A DNA stretch of 64,000 nt from Fibrobacterota bacterium (GTDB lineage: Bacteria; Fibrobacterota; Chitinivibrionia; Chitinivibrionales; Chitinispirillaceae), in assembly GCA_023459055.1 (NCBI GenBank), contig JAEWVR010000018.1, positions 62,001 through 126,000 on the forward strand, read 5' to 3'. Positions 1 to 9,033 of the stretch are shown here, in pieces. Under the pieces are notes generated by a model, which was given only the letters and a program-made list of their open reading frames with translations, did no database searches and was not told where the DNA came from. Made by a program: the position numbers and the translations under genes. Every line of letters begins with the position of its first letter. Within the stretch, counting starts at the first letter, position 1.

Positions 1-1859
1 CCTCTGTTTATTAACAATTGGGCAAGTCCGAGTGCACCGGTTGTTGATGAGCACGCGGTGGTTACAAGCCATACCTCACCGGTTATCCCGAGTGCATCAG
101 CAAGCGCTTTTCCAAATCCGTAATACTGGGCAGTAAGATTCATCTTCTCATCAAAGATTCTTTCACTCTTACCCTGAATCCATTTATATTCCTCTTCGGC
201 ACTCAGTAAACCACCATTACAGGTACCGAGAACGAGTGCGATATCAGACGTCGTATCGACTTTATTCCTTATCAAGCCAGCGTTTTTAAAAGCCTTACGC
301 GCTGACGTTATCGCGTATTGTAAATACCGGTCTTCATAAAGCGACACCTCATCACTTGACAAATACTCGAGCGGATCAAACCCTTTTATTTCACCACATA
401 AATTTGTTCTGAAATGTGATGCATCAAAACGGGTGCACGGAGCTATACCAGAAATAGCGTTTCGCAGAGAATTCGTAATCGTTTCAGGATCATTACCAAT
501 CGGACTTAACGCACCGATTCCGGTAATAACCGCTTGTCCTCTTACTCCCTGGCGCTCCAACGGTTTTCCGACAGAACGTCTGCCGTCTTTCCAGGTTGCA
601 GGTTCAAGGCTTGCCGCGTGCTGTGTTTTCTGCATTCTAAAAAATTCATTCCATACCTTTATAAACTGACCATAGAGTTGATCCGGTGACATATTTGTCG
701 GCTGAGTTACGACATGTGCACCATTATAATGTGCCCATGTGTAATCGATAATACGATTCTGACGAACCAGGCGATCCCAATGTACAGAACCCGGGTATGG
801 AGTAAATATAAAAAACTCCGCGGTGTGAATTCCCGCTCTGTCATACAGATCAAGAATCCGGTCTGCGATTGATGTATCATCCCAGTCGCGTCCAAGTCCG
901 CATGACCCGAAGAAACGGATATCGCGATCTTCAAGTTTCTTTACAAGATCGATAAGTATCTGCTGTTCAGCTTTACCTCCTGCGAGCGCCTTAATGGACA
1001 CAGGATCGACATTCATTGTACAGTAAAAATTCTTCACACCGGACTTTGCCATTAGATCAAGAAAGTCTTTATCGGTATTAAGCGCCATTGTTGATGCAAC
1101 AAAATATTTCTTCTTTAAAGGAATAAGCGCTTCAAGCAGAGCTTTTGAATAGTCAACCATTTTTTTCTGTTGAAAAAACAGCGTATCATCAGCAAGATAC
1201 ACATTCTCGTATTTTAACTGACTAACTTCATGAACGACATCTTCAATGGGGCGGAATCGCATTTTCTGACCCATATGGGCCGGTATTGCACACATTGCAC
1301 AGGAATACATACACCCGCGAGTAACCTGTACCAGATCCTCATCCCAGTCGTAGCTCTCTTTACTATAGAAAATTTCACGCTTCGGTATTGTCAGTTTTGA
1401 CACATCGTAACTACATCCACCTTTGTATACTTTCTTTAATTGTCCGGCTTGTGTATCACGAAGAATCTGATGCCATGTAGGTTCACATTCACCAACATTG
1501 ACACTGTCAGCATGCTTCAGACACTCATCAACCATAAATGACGGAAAAAATCCTCCCATGATAACTTTCTTACCATGAGCCCTGAAACCATCAGCAATTT
1601 CGAACGCGCGTGTCGCCTGAGGTGTAAAGCAGTTAATACCAATCAGATCTGCCTCAATTGTGTAATCAACAGGGTCACCACTGTTGTCATCAAGCAGGAT
1701 AACCTCGTGTTCCGGAGGTGTTAGTGATGCAAGAATCGGTATACCCAGTGATGGCGGAGTGGTAAAATCACCCAGAAAATAATCTATTAATCCCTTATCG
1801 AGGTCTTTGTTGTCTTTTAAAAATTTTTCAAAACGTGGATAAACGAGTACTATTTTCAC
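1..1859 (-). CDS. Radical SAM (B12-like domain) fused to beta-ketoacyl synthase, partial at left edge
   Basis: I translated this region by hand from the minus strand; it is open from a GTG at 1859-1857 to base 1, about 619 codons. A stop lies four codons upstream of the GTG, so this start is the only good one. Residues 1-150 look like the Rossmann-type cobalamin-binding domain of class B radical SAM enzymes (start VKIVLVYPR, later VIMGGFFPS), but no DxHxxG cobalamin-ligand motif is visible. The radical SAM CX3CX2C motif, RGCMYSCAMC, has cysteines at 183, 187 and 190. From about residue 440 the same frame becomes a FabF-type ketosynthase: VITGIGALSPIGN, then TTACSSTTGALGLA with the predicted active-site Cys at 603 (bases 53-51). 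About the first 180 residues of the ketosynthase are present; its His residues would lie beyond the edge. The domain calls are confident. The function, probably a modified lipid or polyketide-like chain, is inference. Confidence 0.85.
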   Translation of the reverse strand, partial: MKIVLVYPRFEKFLKDNKDLDKGLIDYFLGDFTTPPSLGIPILASLTPPEHEVILLDDNSGDPVDYTIEADLIGINCFTPQATRAFEIADGFRAHGKKVIMGGFFPSFMVDECLKHADSVNVGECEPTWHQILRDTQAGQLKKVYKGGCSYDVSKLTIPKREIFYSKESYDWDEDLVQVTRGCMYSCAMCAIPAHMGQKMRFRPIEDVVHEVSQLKYENVYLADDTLFFQQKKMVDYSKALLEALIPLKKKYFVASTMALNTDKDFLDLMAKSGVKNFYCTMNVDPVSIKALAGGKAEQQILIDLVKKLEDRDIRFFGSCGLGRDWDDTSIADRILDLYDRAGIHTAEFFIFTPYPGSVHWDRLVRQNRIIDYTWAHYNGAHVVTQPTNMSPDQLYGQFIKVWNEFFRMQKTQHAASLEPATWKDGRRSVGKPLERQGVRGQAVITGIGALSPIGNDPETITNSLRNAISGIAPCTRFDASHFRTNLCGEIKGFDPLEYLSSDEVSLYEDRYLQYAITSARKAFKNAGLIRNKVDTTSDIALVLGTCNGGLLSAEEEYKWIQGKSERIFDEKMNLTAQYYGFGKALADALGITGEVWLVTTACSSTTGALGLAQLLINR

Positions 1860-2223
1860 TCTATTTTCTCAAAACTCAGAAAATTGTTGAACATTACTGC
1901 TGTATGAATTTCATAAGAACACAGAACAGCATCACCAGCAAACACAATTTTTTCATGCAAAAGCAACAAAAAAATCATTTGAAAAGGAAATATATATATG
2001 GATATGATTGATGCAAATATTTAATTACAATTTACACAAAGTACCTGATACTAAATGTAATTAAATTATTGATTATACTTTCACTGCCGCATTTATTTGA
2101 TTATTTTACTTTTCTACTACCTGAAATCGGACAAATAAACATTCAGGACGGTTTTGTTACAAACGCATTTTAAACAACTATATCAGCAACTTGGATTGGT
2201 ACTACAGTATAAAGGGTGATGCA
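1860..2223. other. AT-rich divergent intergenic region
   Basis: This spacer separates the divergent radical SAM-ketosynthase gene and the aminopeptidase gene, so it should hold both promoters. It is strongly AT-rich, with a run of alternating TA near 1990-2000. I could not pick a convincing -35/-10 pair, RNA gene or repeat. Confidence 0.4.
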
Positions 2224-3618
2224 ATGAAACTTAAGCGCTCCGGTACAATCACGTCATCAACACAGATTCACTTCATTTATCAGACTGATACGGGCACAAT
2301 TCCTGATTTTCAGGGTAAGAGCGGTGATATTACTGTACGTTATGAGAAAAATGTCACAATCCTGTATTGTGGCCTTGGTGAAAAAACTCTCTGTACAAAC
2401 ACCGAATATCGTGTTGCAGCATTGAAGGGAATTCAAAAGGCGATGGAGTTGAAACGTGATAACGTTTCAATAATTATTCCTGAAGAGGATACAACACCGG
2501 ATACTTCACGGAGTATCATTGAGGGTACCCTGCTTGGTGCATATAAATTCAGTGTATACAAATCAGATAAACCATTCCAGATATCATCTGCGGAAATTAT
2601 CCATTGTCCACTTGACAACACAGACTTTAAAAACACGATTGCGCTATGTGAATCTGTTCTTTATACCCGGGATCTTGTCAATGACAATGCATCCGTTGTA
2701 AATCCACAGTACCTTGCATCCGAAGCCATGAAACTTGCATCATTTACCGGTTTTAATGTCACAGTACTTGACGAAAAAGAACTGCGTAAAAACGGATTGA
2801 ACCTGATCGCAGCAGTCGGCCAGGCATCATCAACACCACCGCGACTAATATTCATCGAGTATACAGGAAACACGAAATCGAAAGAAAAGACTGCAATAGT
2901 CGGAAAAGGTATTACCTTCGACAGCGGTGGCCAGAACCACAAGCCGACAGGCAGCATAGAGACTATGCGTTCTGATATGGCCGGTGCTGCTGCCGTACTT
3001 GGTGTCATGAAATCACTTGCAGCAATAAAACCCAAAATCAATGTCATCGGGGTAATTCCTGCTGCTCACAATGCACTAGGTGGTAACGCATATTTCCCTG
3101 GTGATACCTACAAAGCATATTCCGGGAAAACAGTTGAAATATGGAGTACTGATGCCGAAGGACGACTTGTGCTTGCTGATGCAATAGCATATTGTCAGGA
3201 AAAATACAAGCCGTCAACCGTAATTGATCTTGCGACATTGACTGGTGGTGTACTTTACGCGCTCTCAGATTTTGTTGCTGGATTATTTTCAAATAACGAC
3301 ACACTTGCATCAGCGCTTTTTACATCAGGGGAAATTACAGGCGAAAGGGTATGGAGGCTGCCACTTTACAAAGAATATTGTGACTCTATAAAAGGCGAGC
3401 TTGGTGATATCAGAAATGTGTCGAAACTTAAAAAAGGTCATGCCAGCTCGATAACCGGTGCTGCTTTTATAAAGGAATTTGTGAGTGACAATGTTGCATG
3501 GGCGCACATTGACATTGCAGGTACAGCATTCAATGAAGGCAGCGCCCGGGGTGATGTACCTGCAAATGCAACAGGGTACGGGGTCAGATTACTAATGAAC
3601 TATCTGATTAATCATTAA
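2224..3618 (+). CDS. pepA: M17 leucyl aminopeptidase
   Basis: Cytosolic metallo-aminopeptidase of the M17 family, removing N-terminal residues from peptides with two metal ions. The C-terminal catalytic domain carries the signatures GKGITFDSGG, MRSDMAGAA and STDAEGRL. In the 464-residue protein the expected metal and catalytic residues fall near K228, D233, D251, D310, E312 and R314. The N-terminal domain is weakly conserved, as is usual for the family. A TTG at 2191 would add 11 residues, but ATG 2224 follows an AAGGGTGA-like ribosome site and gives the natural start MKLKRSG. The gene stands alone. A perfect 23-bp hairpin directly after the stop probably ends transcription. The class call is secure; specificity for leucine is a family default. 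Confidence 0.92.
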   Translation: MKLKRSGTITSSTQIHFIYQTDTGTIPDFQGKSGDITVRYEKNVTILYCGLGEKTLCTNTEYRVAALKGIQKAMELKRDNVSIIIPEEDTTPDTSRSIIEGTLLGAYKFSVYKSDKPFQISSAEIIHCPLDNTDFKNTIALCESVLYTRDLVNDNASVVNPQYLASEAMKLASFTGFNVTVLDEKELRKNGLNLIAAVGQASSTPPRLIFIEYTGNTKSKEKTAIVGKGITFDSGGQNHKPTGSIETMRSDMAGAAAVLGVMKSLAAIKPKINVIGVIPAAHNALGGNAYFPGDTYKAYSGKTVEIWSTDAEGRLVLADAIAYCQEKYKPSTVIDLATLTGGVLYALSDFVAGLFSNNDTLASALFTSGEITGERVWRLPLYKEYCDSIKGELGDIRNVSKLKKGHASSITGAAFIKEFVSDNVAWAHIDIAGTAFNEGSARGDVPANATGYGVRLLMNYLINH

Positions 3619-3675
3619 AGCCTCACCCCCTAACCCCCTCTCCGTAAACGGAAGAGGGGGTTAGGGGGTGAGGCT
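3619..3675. repeat. Perfect 23-bp inverted repeat after pepA (CCTCACCCCCTAA family)
   Basis: Arms 3619-3641 and 3653-3675 are exact reverse complements, starting AGCCTCACCCCC. The loop contains a further CCG/CGG pair around TAAA. The hairpin begins on the last base of the pepA stop codon and has no U-tract, so it may stop or stabilise the transcript rather than act as a classic terminator. Similar CCTCACCCCC ends bound the longer palindrome at 54241-54389, so this belongs to a repeat family. Confidence 0.85.
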
Positions 3676-3705
3676 GTTTCATGCAACGTTTAACAGGAGT
3701 TCCAT

Positions 3706-4428
3706 ATGATTGCAAAAAAGATAATTGCACATCGCGGTTTTCATGATATTTATCATGAAAACACTATTGGTGCTTTTATGAGAGCCATTGACAGTGGTGC
3801 AGATTTCATCGAATTTGATATCCGGAAAACCGCTGATAATATACTTATTGCATTTCATGATCCGGTCTTCGTATCTGACGAGCAGGAATTCCCTATAGAT
3901 CAGATTTGCTATAGCGAACTTCAGAATCTTGCCAGGAAGCAAAATATAGAAATACCAACCGTGAAAAACGTCTTTGAAATATGTGCAGGCCAGATCGGTT
4001 TCGATATCGAGTTAAAGGTTGAGCAGTGCATTGATGAAACAATGGGATACATCAACACCTTTGAGTGTTCAAACGATTGTTTTTTCACATCATTCAACGA
4101 ATCTGTGGTAAAGGAAATATCCGATAATAATAACGGAATTCCCTGTGGATTTTTAACTGAAAACATTGATGACCTGTCCCGGATGCAACTTGACACTTTA
4201 TCCATGCTCTGCCCGTCATCTGCAACATTTGATACTCACCGGGACTTTTTGACATCCTGGAAAACGCCAGAAAAAACAATCGCACTATGGACTGTTGATA
4301 CAATGGAGGGTCTCAAGAACTACCTGATCGATCCTCTGGTTGATTCTATCATTACAAATAAGACCGACCTCGCAGTTACGCTACGCAATACAGTTTCCAA
4401 ATGGAGCAATCATGGCAGTACAACGTGA
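3706..4428 (+). CDS. Glycerophosphodiester phosphodiesterase
   Basis: Hydrolyses glycerophosphodiesters to glycerol-3-phosphate and an alcohol. The 240-residue protein shows the GDPD signatures in order: AHRGF near residue 7 and HENT near 17, EFDIRKTADN with the metal-binding acidic residues near 36-38, AFHDP near 50, IGFDIELK near 105 and ALWTVDT near 192. There is no signal peptide, so it is cytosolic, unlike periplasmic GlpQ. The start is supported by AACAGGAG upstream. The last 17 bases overlap the GAF-protein gene, so the two are probably co-transcribed, though no functional link is evident. Confidence 0.9.
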   Translation: MIAKKIIAHRGFHDIYHENTIGAFMRAIDSGADFIEFDIRKTADNILIAFHDPVFVSDEQEFPIDQICYSELQNLARKQNIEIPTVKNVFEICAGQIGFDIELKVEQCIDETMGYINTFECSNDCFFTSFNESVVKEISDNNNGIPCGFLTENIDDLSRMQLDTLSMLCPSSATFDTHRDFLTSWKTPEKTIALWTVDTMEGLKNYLIDPLVDSIITNKTDLAVTLRNTVSKWSNHGSTT

Positions 4429-6211
4429 GAAAAATGACAGAAAAGTAATTATTGTCGGATCAGGCACTGACGTAATACGACTCTATGCAGCACTGCGTGA
4501 CAGCGGTCACTGGGGAACTATCTCGGTTATAGATCCAGCCACTGGCCAGCTCCATGCAATTGCATCAATGCAGCCTATTGACATGATAATAAACGCAACT
4601 ACGAATGAATCCATTACAGAATATCTGCGGTCACTTAAGCTTCATGGCACCGACATAATCAATTATTTAAGTGCCCGATTACTTTTTCTTTCCGGAAACG
4701 ACTCACAGCAAAACCACAGCTCCGATACGTTTCGCCAGCTGATTCTTGACAGTTTGCAAGAAATGAGAGATTCAGCCTACCTTACAAAAAACAAGGAAGA
4801 ACTGCTAAAGGTTATTTTGTCAACATCATTGCAATCACTTGACGCAGATACCGGCTCGATAATGCTTATCGATCAGAAAAAACGATGCCTTACTATAGAA
4901 ATGGCACATGGCCTTGAACCCCGTGTTGTCAACAATGTACGGCAAAAAATCGGTATCGGTATTTCCGGGCGGGTTGCCCGGAGCGGCAGGCCGCTCCTTA
5001 TTACCGGTAAAGTTGCAGCTACCGATACGCCAATTGCAGAAGATCGAAGTGATATCTATTCTGCTATCTGCTGCCCGATGCTTATCAGTAATGAGGTCAT
5101 AGGAGTGATTAACATTAACAGCAAAAAGCAAAGCCGTATATTTAATCATGATGATATCAACCATATCCGCTCACTTGCCTCGTTTACAGCTGATATTATT
5201 AAAGCTTCCAGAGAATATGAAAGAACAGTCAATGCCTCGTTTGCACTTTCTGTTATTGGCGGTATCAGGGATATTCTAAATCTTGATATGCCTTTACAGG
5301 AACGTCTTAATCTGGCAATGATGAAACTTGTGAACAGCCTTCAGGGAAAACTCTGCAATCTCTACTGGTTTGATCCGTCAATGCAGCAGTTTCTTGTCCG
5401 GGCATCAAGTGCATTTGATATCAGCCTTTACAATTCCGATCAGGTTCGTCTGAACGACTTCTTTACAGGCCGGGCATTGCGTACAAGAGAATCGTTCGTC
5501 TTCAATGTCAATATCGGCGGATCTGTATACCAGAAGTGGTTTATTGCACATCCAATTGTTTATGAGAACACACTCTGCGGCCTGCTTATGCTGCATGTGA
5601 TTTCAGACCGTACACAATTTAATAAAGAACGTGCGCTGCTTGAAAAAGTTGCAGTGATGCTTCAGGAGTCTCTTGAAAACACCAGTAAACTGGAAACAAC
5701 CAGACGTCAATCGATACAATTCGGCGTGTTATCTGAAATCACATTTGATCTTGCAGGCATTCACAATGTTCGTCAGCTCGCGAAAACGATTGTTGTCAAT
5801 GCCTGTATGATTCTCGAAGCGGAAAGCTGTGTCTTAAATCTTTACAATAGCACAATGGGATGTTTCGAAATTTTTGAATCATTTTCTATAAAAGGTGATG
5901 AACATTTAAAAAGGATTCACGAACTTGATAAAAAAATCTCGTTAAAGGGTCTCGACGAAACAGGCGCCATTACCATTCATGACATTCAGTCATCACACCT
6001 TAGTGATGATCTCATCTGCTCAAAAACTGCTATTACAATGTGTCTCAATCAGAACAATGCTCTTATGGGTTCACTCACCGTATATGATAAAAATTCATTT
6101 GGTATTTACGAAAGAAGCGGATTTTCTGATCATGATAAAGAGGTGTTTGTCAAGTTTGCTCATCAGGTAACCAAAGCACTGAACCGTTTTTTTGTCCTTA
6201 ATCCCAAATAA
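4412..6211 (+). CDS. Multi-GAF sensor protein with N-terminal Rossmann-like domain
   Basis: A 599-residue soluble protein. I place the start at ATG 4412 because GGAG precedes it and the overlap with the upstream gene is then only 17 bases. Residues 1-105 resemble a dinucleotide-binding fold (KVIIVGSGTDVIRLY, then INATTNESI). Three GAF-like modules follow at about 130-285, 290-430 and 440-595. The first is the most typical (ADTGSIMLID, GISGRVARSGRPLLI, CCPMLISNEVIGVINI). No kinase, GGDEF, HD or DNA-binding output domain is present, so it must act through a partner or sense a ligand directly. The Rossmann-plus-GAF order is unusual. Ligand and partner are unknown. Confidence 0.75.
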   Translation: MAVQREKNDRKVIIVGSGTDVIRLYAALRDSGHWGTISVIDPATGQLHAIASMQPIDMIINATTNESITEYLRSLKLHGTDIINYLSARLLFLSGNDSQQNHSSDTFRQLILDSLQEMRDSAYLTKNKEELLKVILSTSLQSLDADTGSIMLIDQKKRCLTIEMAHGLEPRVVNNVRQKIGIGISGRVARSGRPLLITGKVAATDTPIAEDRSDIYSAICCPMLISNEVIGVININSKKQSRIFNHDDINHIRSLASFTADIIKASREYERTVNASFALSVIGGIRDILNLDMPLQERLNLAMMKLVNSLQGKLCNLYWFDPSMQQFLVRASSAFDISLYNSDQVRLNDFFTGRALRTRESFVFNVNIGGSVYQKWFIAHPIVYENTLCGLLMLHVISDRTQFNKERALLEKVAVMLQESLENTSKLETTRRQSIQFGVLSEITFDLAGIHNVRQLAKTIVVNACMILEAESCVLNLYNSTMGCFEIFESFSIKGDEHLKRIHELDKKISLKGLDETGAITIHDIQSSHLSDDLICSKTAITMCLNQNNALMGSLTVYDKNSFGIYERSGFSDHDKEVFVKFAHQVTKALNRFFVLNPK

Positions 6212-6316
6212 ATACCGTTCAACATAATTGCTTTGTACCGATAGAAATTTCCCCGCCGGCATGATATATTAATAATGTACATTATCCCGATCCATTTCAA
6301 GAGGCTGTCCGGTTTT

Positions 6317-7408
6317 ATGAAAAATCATAAAGTTATAGCAACGAGTGCATTAGCAGGTTTAATTATACTCGGGAGTATCATGGAATCCGATGCTGGTTAT
6401 GGTGATCTTCAGAGCGGTCTCCCGACACGGTTGGAACGGGAGACGCTAACTTTTACAAATGCAGTCAGATTGGCACCCCAGGCATTCCGTGATATGTACA
6501 TCCCGACGGCACTAACAATTCTTCAGCCTGCACATTATCCGGCTGTCGGCCCGGTATGGTACAATCATAATCTTAATACTGCATCCCATATTCATTCTGT
6601 TGATATGGCTGAAAACTGTGGTATGAAACATGAATCCTGTGATAACACACCATGGAGCACACGGGTAAAATCATATTATACATCAGGTACATCTATAGCT
6701 GAAAATGTTGCAACGGGTAAATCAACAGGTATTGCAACGGTAATACAATGGCTTCGTGATGATGATAGCAACGGTCAACCTGCTGCGGATAAAAGCAGTA
6801 ATGATGGCCACCGGATAAACATCATGAATGGGGCATACAGAGAGATGGGAAATGGGTATGCGTATAGTGAATCACGTAAATGGTATCACTTCTGGACACA
6901 GGATTTTGGCAGTGCTCCAGGTAATGGTTATAAAATTCCTGCAGGTACTCACTTCATACCACCCAACAGCAGCACAAAACTTGACTTTGCAGCAATATAT
7001 TATGATAAAACCGGTCAGGCGCCACTAAAAGCGATTATTGTAATTGACGATACAGAAAACAGTATGACCTTGTCACTTGGTACTGCATCAGCAGGTACAT
7101 ACCTATATTCAAGACCGAAAGACAATAATGCACATTGCTATTATTTTAAATTTACTGATGGAACGGGTGCAGTAATCCGGTATCCGGAAACCATGACATT
7201 GTCTACAACATCAGATGAAGGATGCCTGGGGGCTGGTACTAAATACAGGGGCAATACGCTGTCAAGAAATCCCGGTTCACACAGCTCCAGGTCTGTTCAT
7301 GTTTACACAATACGAGGAGAATCAGTTGGAACAAGTTCTGTTGTGGCAGGTGTAACCATCCAGTATCATAATGGCAGCATCAGAGCAGTGCCGGTAATAC
7401 ACCATTAA
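6317..7408 (+). CDS. Secreted CAP (SCP/PR1) domain protein
   Basis: A 363-residue exported protein. The start at ATG 6317 gives a signal peptide (MKNHKVIATSALAGLIILGS, cleavage probably after MESDA). An upstream ATG at 6275 would put 14 residues ahead of it and has no ribosome site. The CAP domain lies at about 30-215, with ASHIHSVDMAENC, IAENVATG and GHRINIMNGAYREMG, the usual places of the conserved His/Glu cavity. The C-terminal 140 residues look like a separate beta-rich domain that I do not recognise. The protein is likely periplasmic, outer-membrane or extracellular. CAP proteins vary widely in function, so no activity is assigned. Confidence 0.8.
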   Translation: MKNHKVIATSALAGLIILGSIMESDAGYGDLQSGLPTRLERETLTFTNAVRLAPQAFRDMYIPTALTILQPAHYPAVGPVWYNHNLNTASHIHSVDMAENCGMKHESCDNTPWSTRVKSYYTSGTSIAENVATGKSTGIATVIQWLRDDDSNGQPAADKSSNDGHRINIMNGAYREMGNGYAYSESRKWYHFWTQDFGSAPGNGYKIPAGTHFIPPNSSTKLDFAAIYYDKTGQAPLKAIIVIDDTENSMTLSLGTASAGTYLYSRPKDNNAHCYYFKFTDGTGAVIRYPETMTLSTTSDEGCLGAGTKYRGNTLSRNPGSHSSRSVHVYTIRGESVGTSSVVAGVTIQYHNGSIRAVPVIHH

Positions 7409-7444
7409 ACCGAATAGCCTTAGTTAATCGCAGTGCCATTCAGG

Positions 7445-8788
7445 TTAATGCTTTTCCAGCCATCTGCTTTTTACAAATGCGATCGCATTCTCTTTATCCG
7501 GAATTTTTTCTTCCAGCTGAAGATCATAAACGGTGTCAAGAATCTCGCCAAAAGCAGGTCCCGGTTTTAATCCAAGCGCAATCAGGTCTTTGCCCCCTAT
7601 GAACGGACGTGGTTTAATGACACCGATTTCCATGGTATTCAGTTTTTCTTTTACAAAATAGTAATTCTCAATTCCACCATGACTTGCCATACAATCAGCA
7701 AAGTGAAGTTCCAGTTCCTGTTGCAGTGTCGGACGTGAAAGAAACTTCTTGAGAGTTGACAAACGCATACGCGTAACATTCATGAAGTTCATATGATTAT
7801 CAACACACGCACCGACTGCATCAATAAGGGCATTTGATGCCTTAAGCCGCCGGAGAACATCCTGTGCCATCACTGAACCGACCTTGTCATGATTATTAAA
7901 GCGTACGCGATCTGCTGCGATATACATTGTTGGCGGTTTTCCGATATCGTGAAGCAGTACGCTCCAGGCAAGTACTGAATCAGGGTTCTCAATCATTTTG
8001 TCAAGACACAACTTCGTGTGTACAAAAACATCTCCTTCAGGATGAAACTCCGGTGGCTGTTCAACACCGCTTAATGCTGCGACCTCCGGCAGTATAACAG
8101 CGAGAAGTCCGCTATCAAAAAGCATTTGTAATGCGATATGAGGATTGTTTCCTGTAATCATTTTGTCAACTTCAGCAAAAATCCGTTCCGGTGAAATCCG
8201 ACTGATCATTGGGGCATCATGCGTAAGAGCATCCCAGGTTGCACCATCAATGCAGTAATCAAACCGGGCAGCGAATCTGATCGCCCTGAGCATTCGAAGA
8301 TAATCTTCATTAAATCGTAACAGCGGATCGCCGATCGCCCGTATCACCCTGTTGTCAAGATCCTTAAGACCTCCGACATAATCGATAACACGTTCTTCAA
8401 TCGGGTCGAAAAACATCCCGTTTATGGTAAAATCTCTGCGCTTTGCATCCTCACATGCATCAGTAAAGACAACTTTTTCCGGATGACGCCCATCAGCGAT
8501 ACCGATATCAGATCTGAATGTAGCAACTTCAAACGGTACCGAGCCCATAACAACAACCATTACCCCAAACTGTTCCCCTACCCCGATGGTATGAGTAAAA
8601 AGTTCTGCTATGGTTTCGGGTTTTGCATTCGTCGCGATATCAATGTCACCAATCTCGGCCTGCCCTTTAAACAGAATCCTGTCACGAACGAATCCACCTG
8701 CAAAATAGGCAGTATAACCATTTTTTACAAGAATCTTAACAATTGATACAGCATAATCATATTTTTTTTTTGAATCTTCAGAAATCAT
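7445..8788 (-). CDS. cca: CCA-adding tRNA nucleotidyltransferase / poly(A) polymerase family
   Basis: Class II nucleotidyltransferase of 447 residues that builds or repairs the tRNA 3' CCA end. It has the GGFVRD loop, the catalytic GDIDIAT, RRDFTINGM, and the template-binding helix RMLRAIRFAARF. A C-terminal HD domain follows (LLHDIGKP), as in HD-containing CCA enzymes. I prefer ATG 8788 (MISEDSKKK) to a start 29 codons upstream, which would add a cysteine- and phenylalanine-rich stretch with no homology. The ribosome site is weak with either start. Some family members only add CC or A, or are poly(A) polymerases; this cannot be separated here. The gene diverges from the lipoprotein at 9034. 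Confidence 0.88.
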   Translation of the reverse strand: MISEDSKKKYDYAVSIVKILVKNGYTAYFAGGFVRDRILFKGQAEIGDIDIATNAKPETIAELFTHTIGVGEQFGVMVVVMGSVPFEVATFRSDIGIADGRHPEKVVFTDACEDAKRRDFTINGMFFDPIEERVIDYVGGLKDLDNRVIRAIGDPLLRFNEDYLRMLRAIRFAARFDYCIDGATWDALTHDAPMISRISPERIFAEVDKMITGNNPHIALQMLFDSGLLAVILPEVAALSGVEQPPEFHPEGDVFVHTKLCLDKMIENPDSVLAWSVLLHDIGKPPTMYIAADRVRFNNHDKVGSVMAQDVLRRLKASNALIDAVGACVDNHMNFMNVTRMRLSTLKKFLSRPTLQQELELHFADCMASHGGIENYYFVKEKLNTMEIGVIKPRPFIGGKDLIALGLKPGPAFGEILDTVYDLQLEEKIPDKENAIAFVKSRWLEKH

Positions 8789-9033
8789 AATGCAACCAAT
8801 ATACCTTATTAAAGGACAGAAAAGGTGCCCGAGATTAAAGAAGAGATGGAAAGTTTGCTTTATTTTGTTACACATTTCATTTTTTTCGGTCGAAACGATA
8901 AAAAATGTGTAAATTTCGTTTATGAGATGAGTAAAAAGATTGACAATACCTTCTGGTATTAATCATCTTTAATGTGTTAAATTGTACAACTGTAAGGTCT
9001 ATCTTAAAATATATCCACAAAACGGAGGAATTC

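Noticed and set aside
707..934. Short minus-strand open frame inside the left-edge gene
   Set aside because: It is out of frame with the radical SAM-ketosynthase gene, has no motif, and is a shadow of it.
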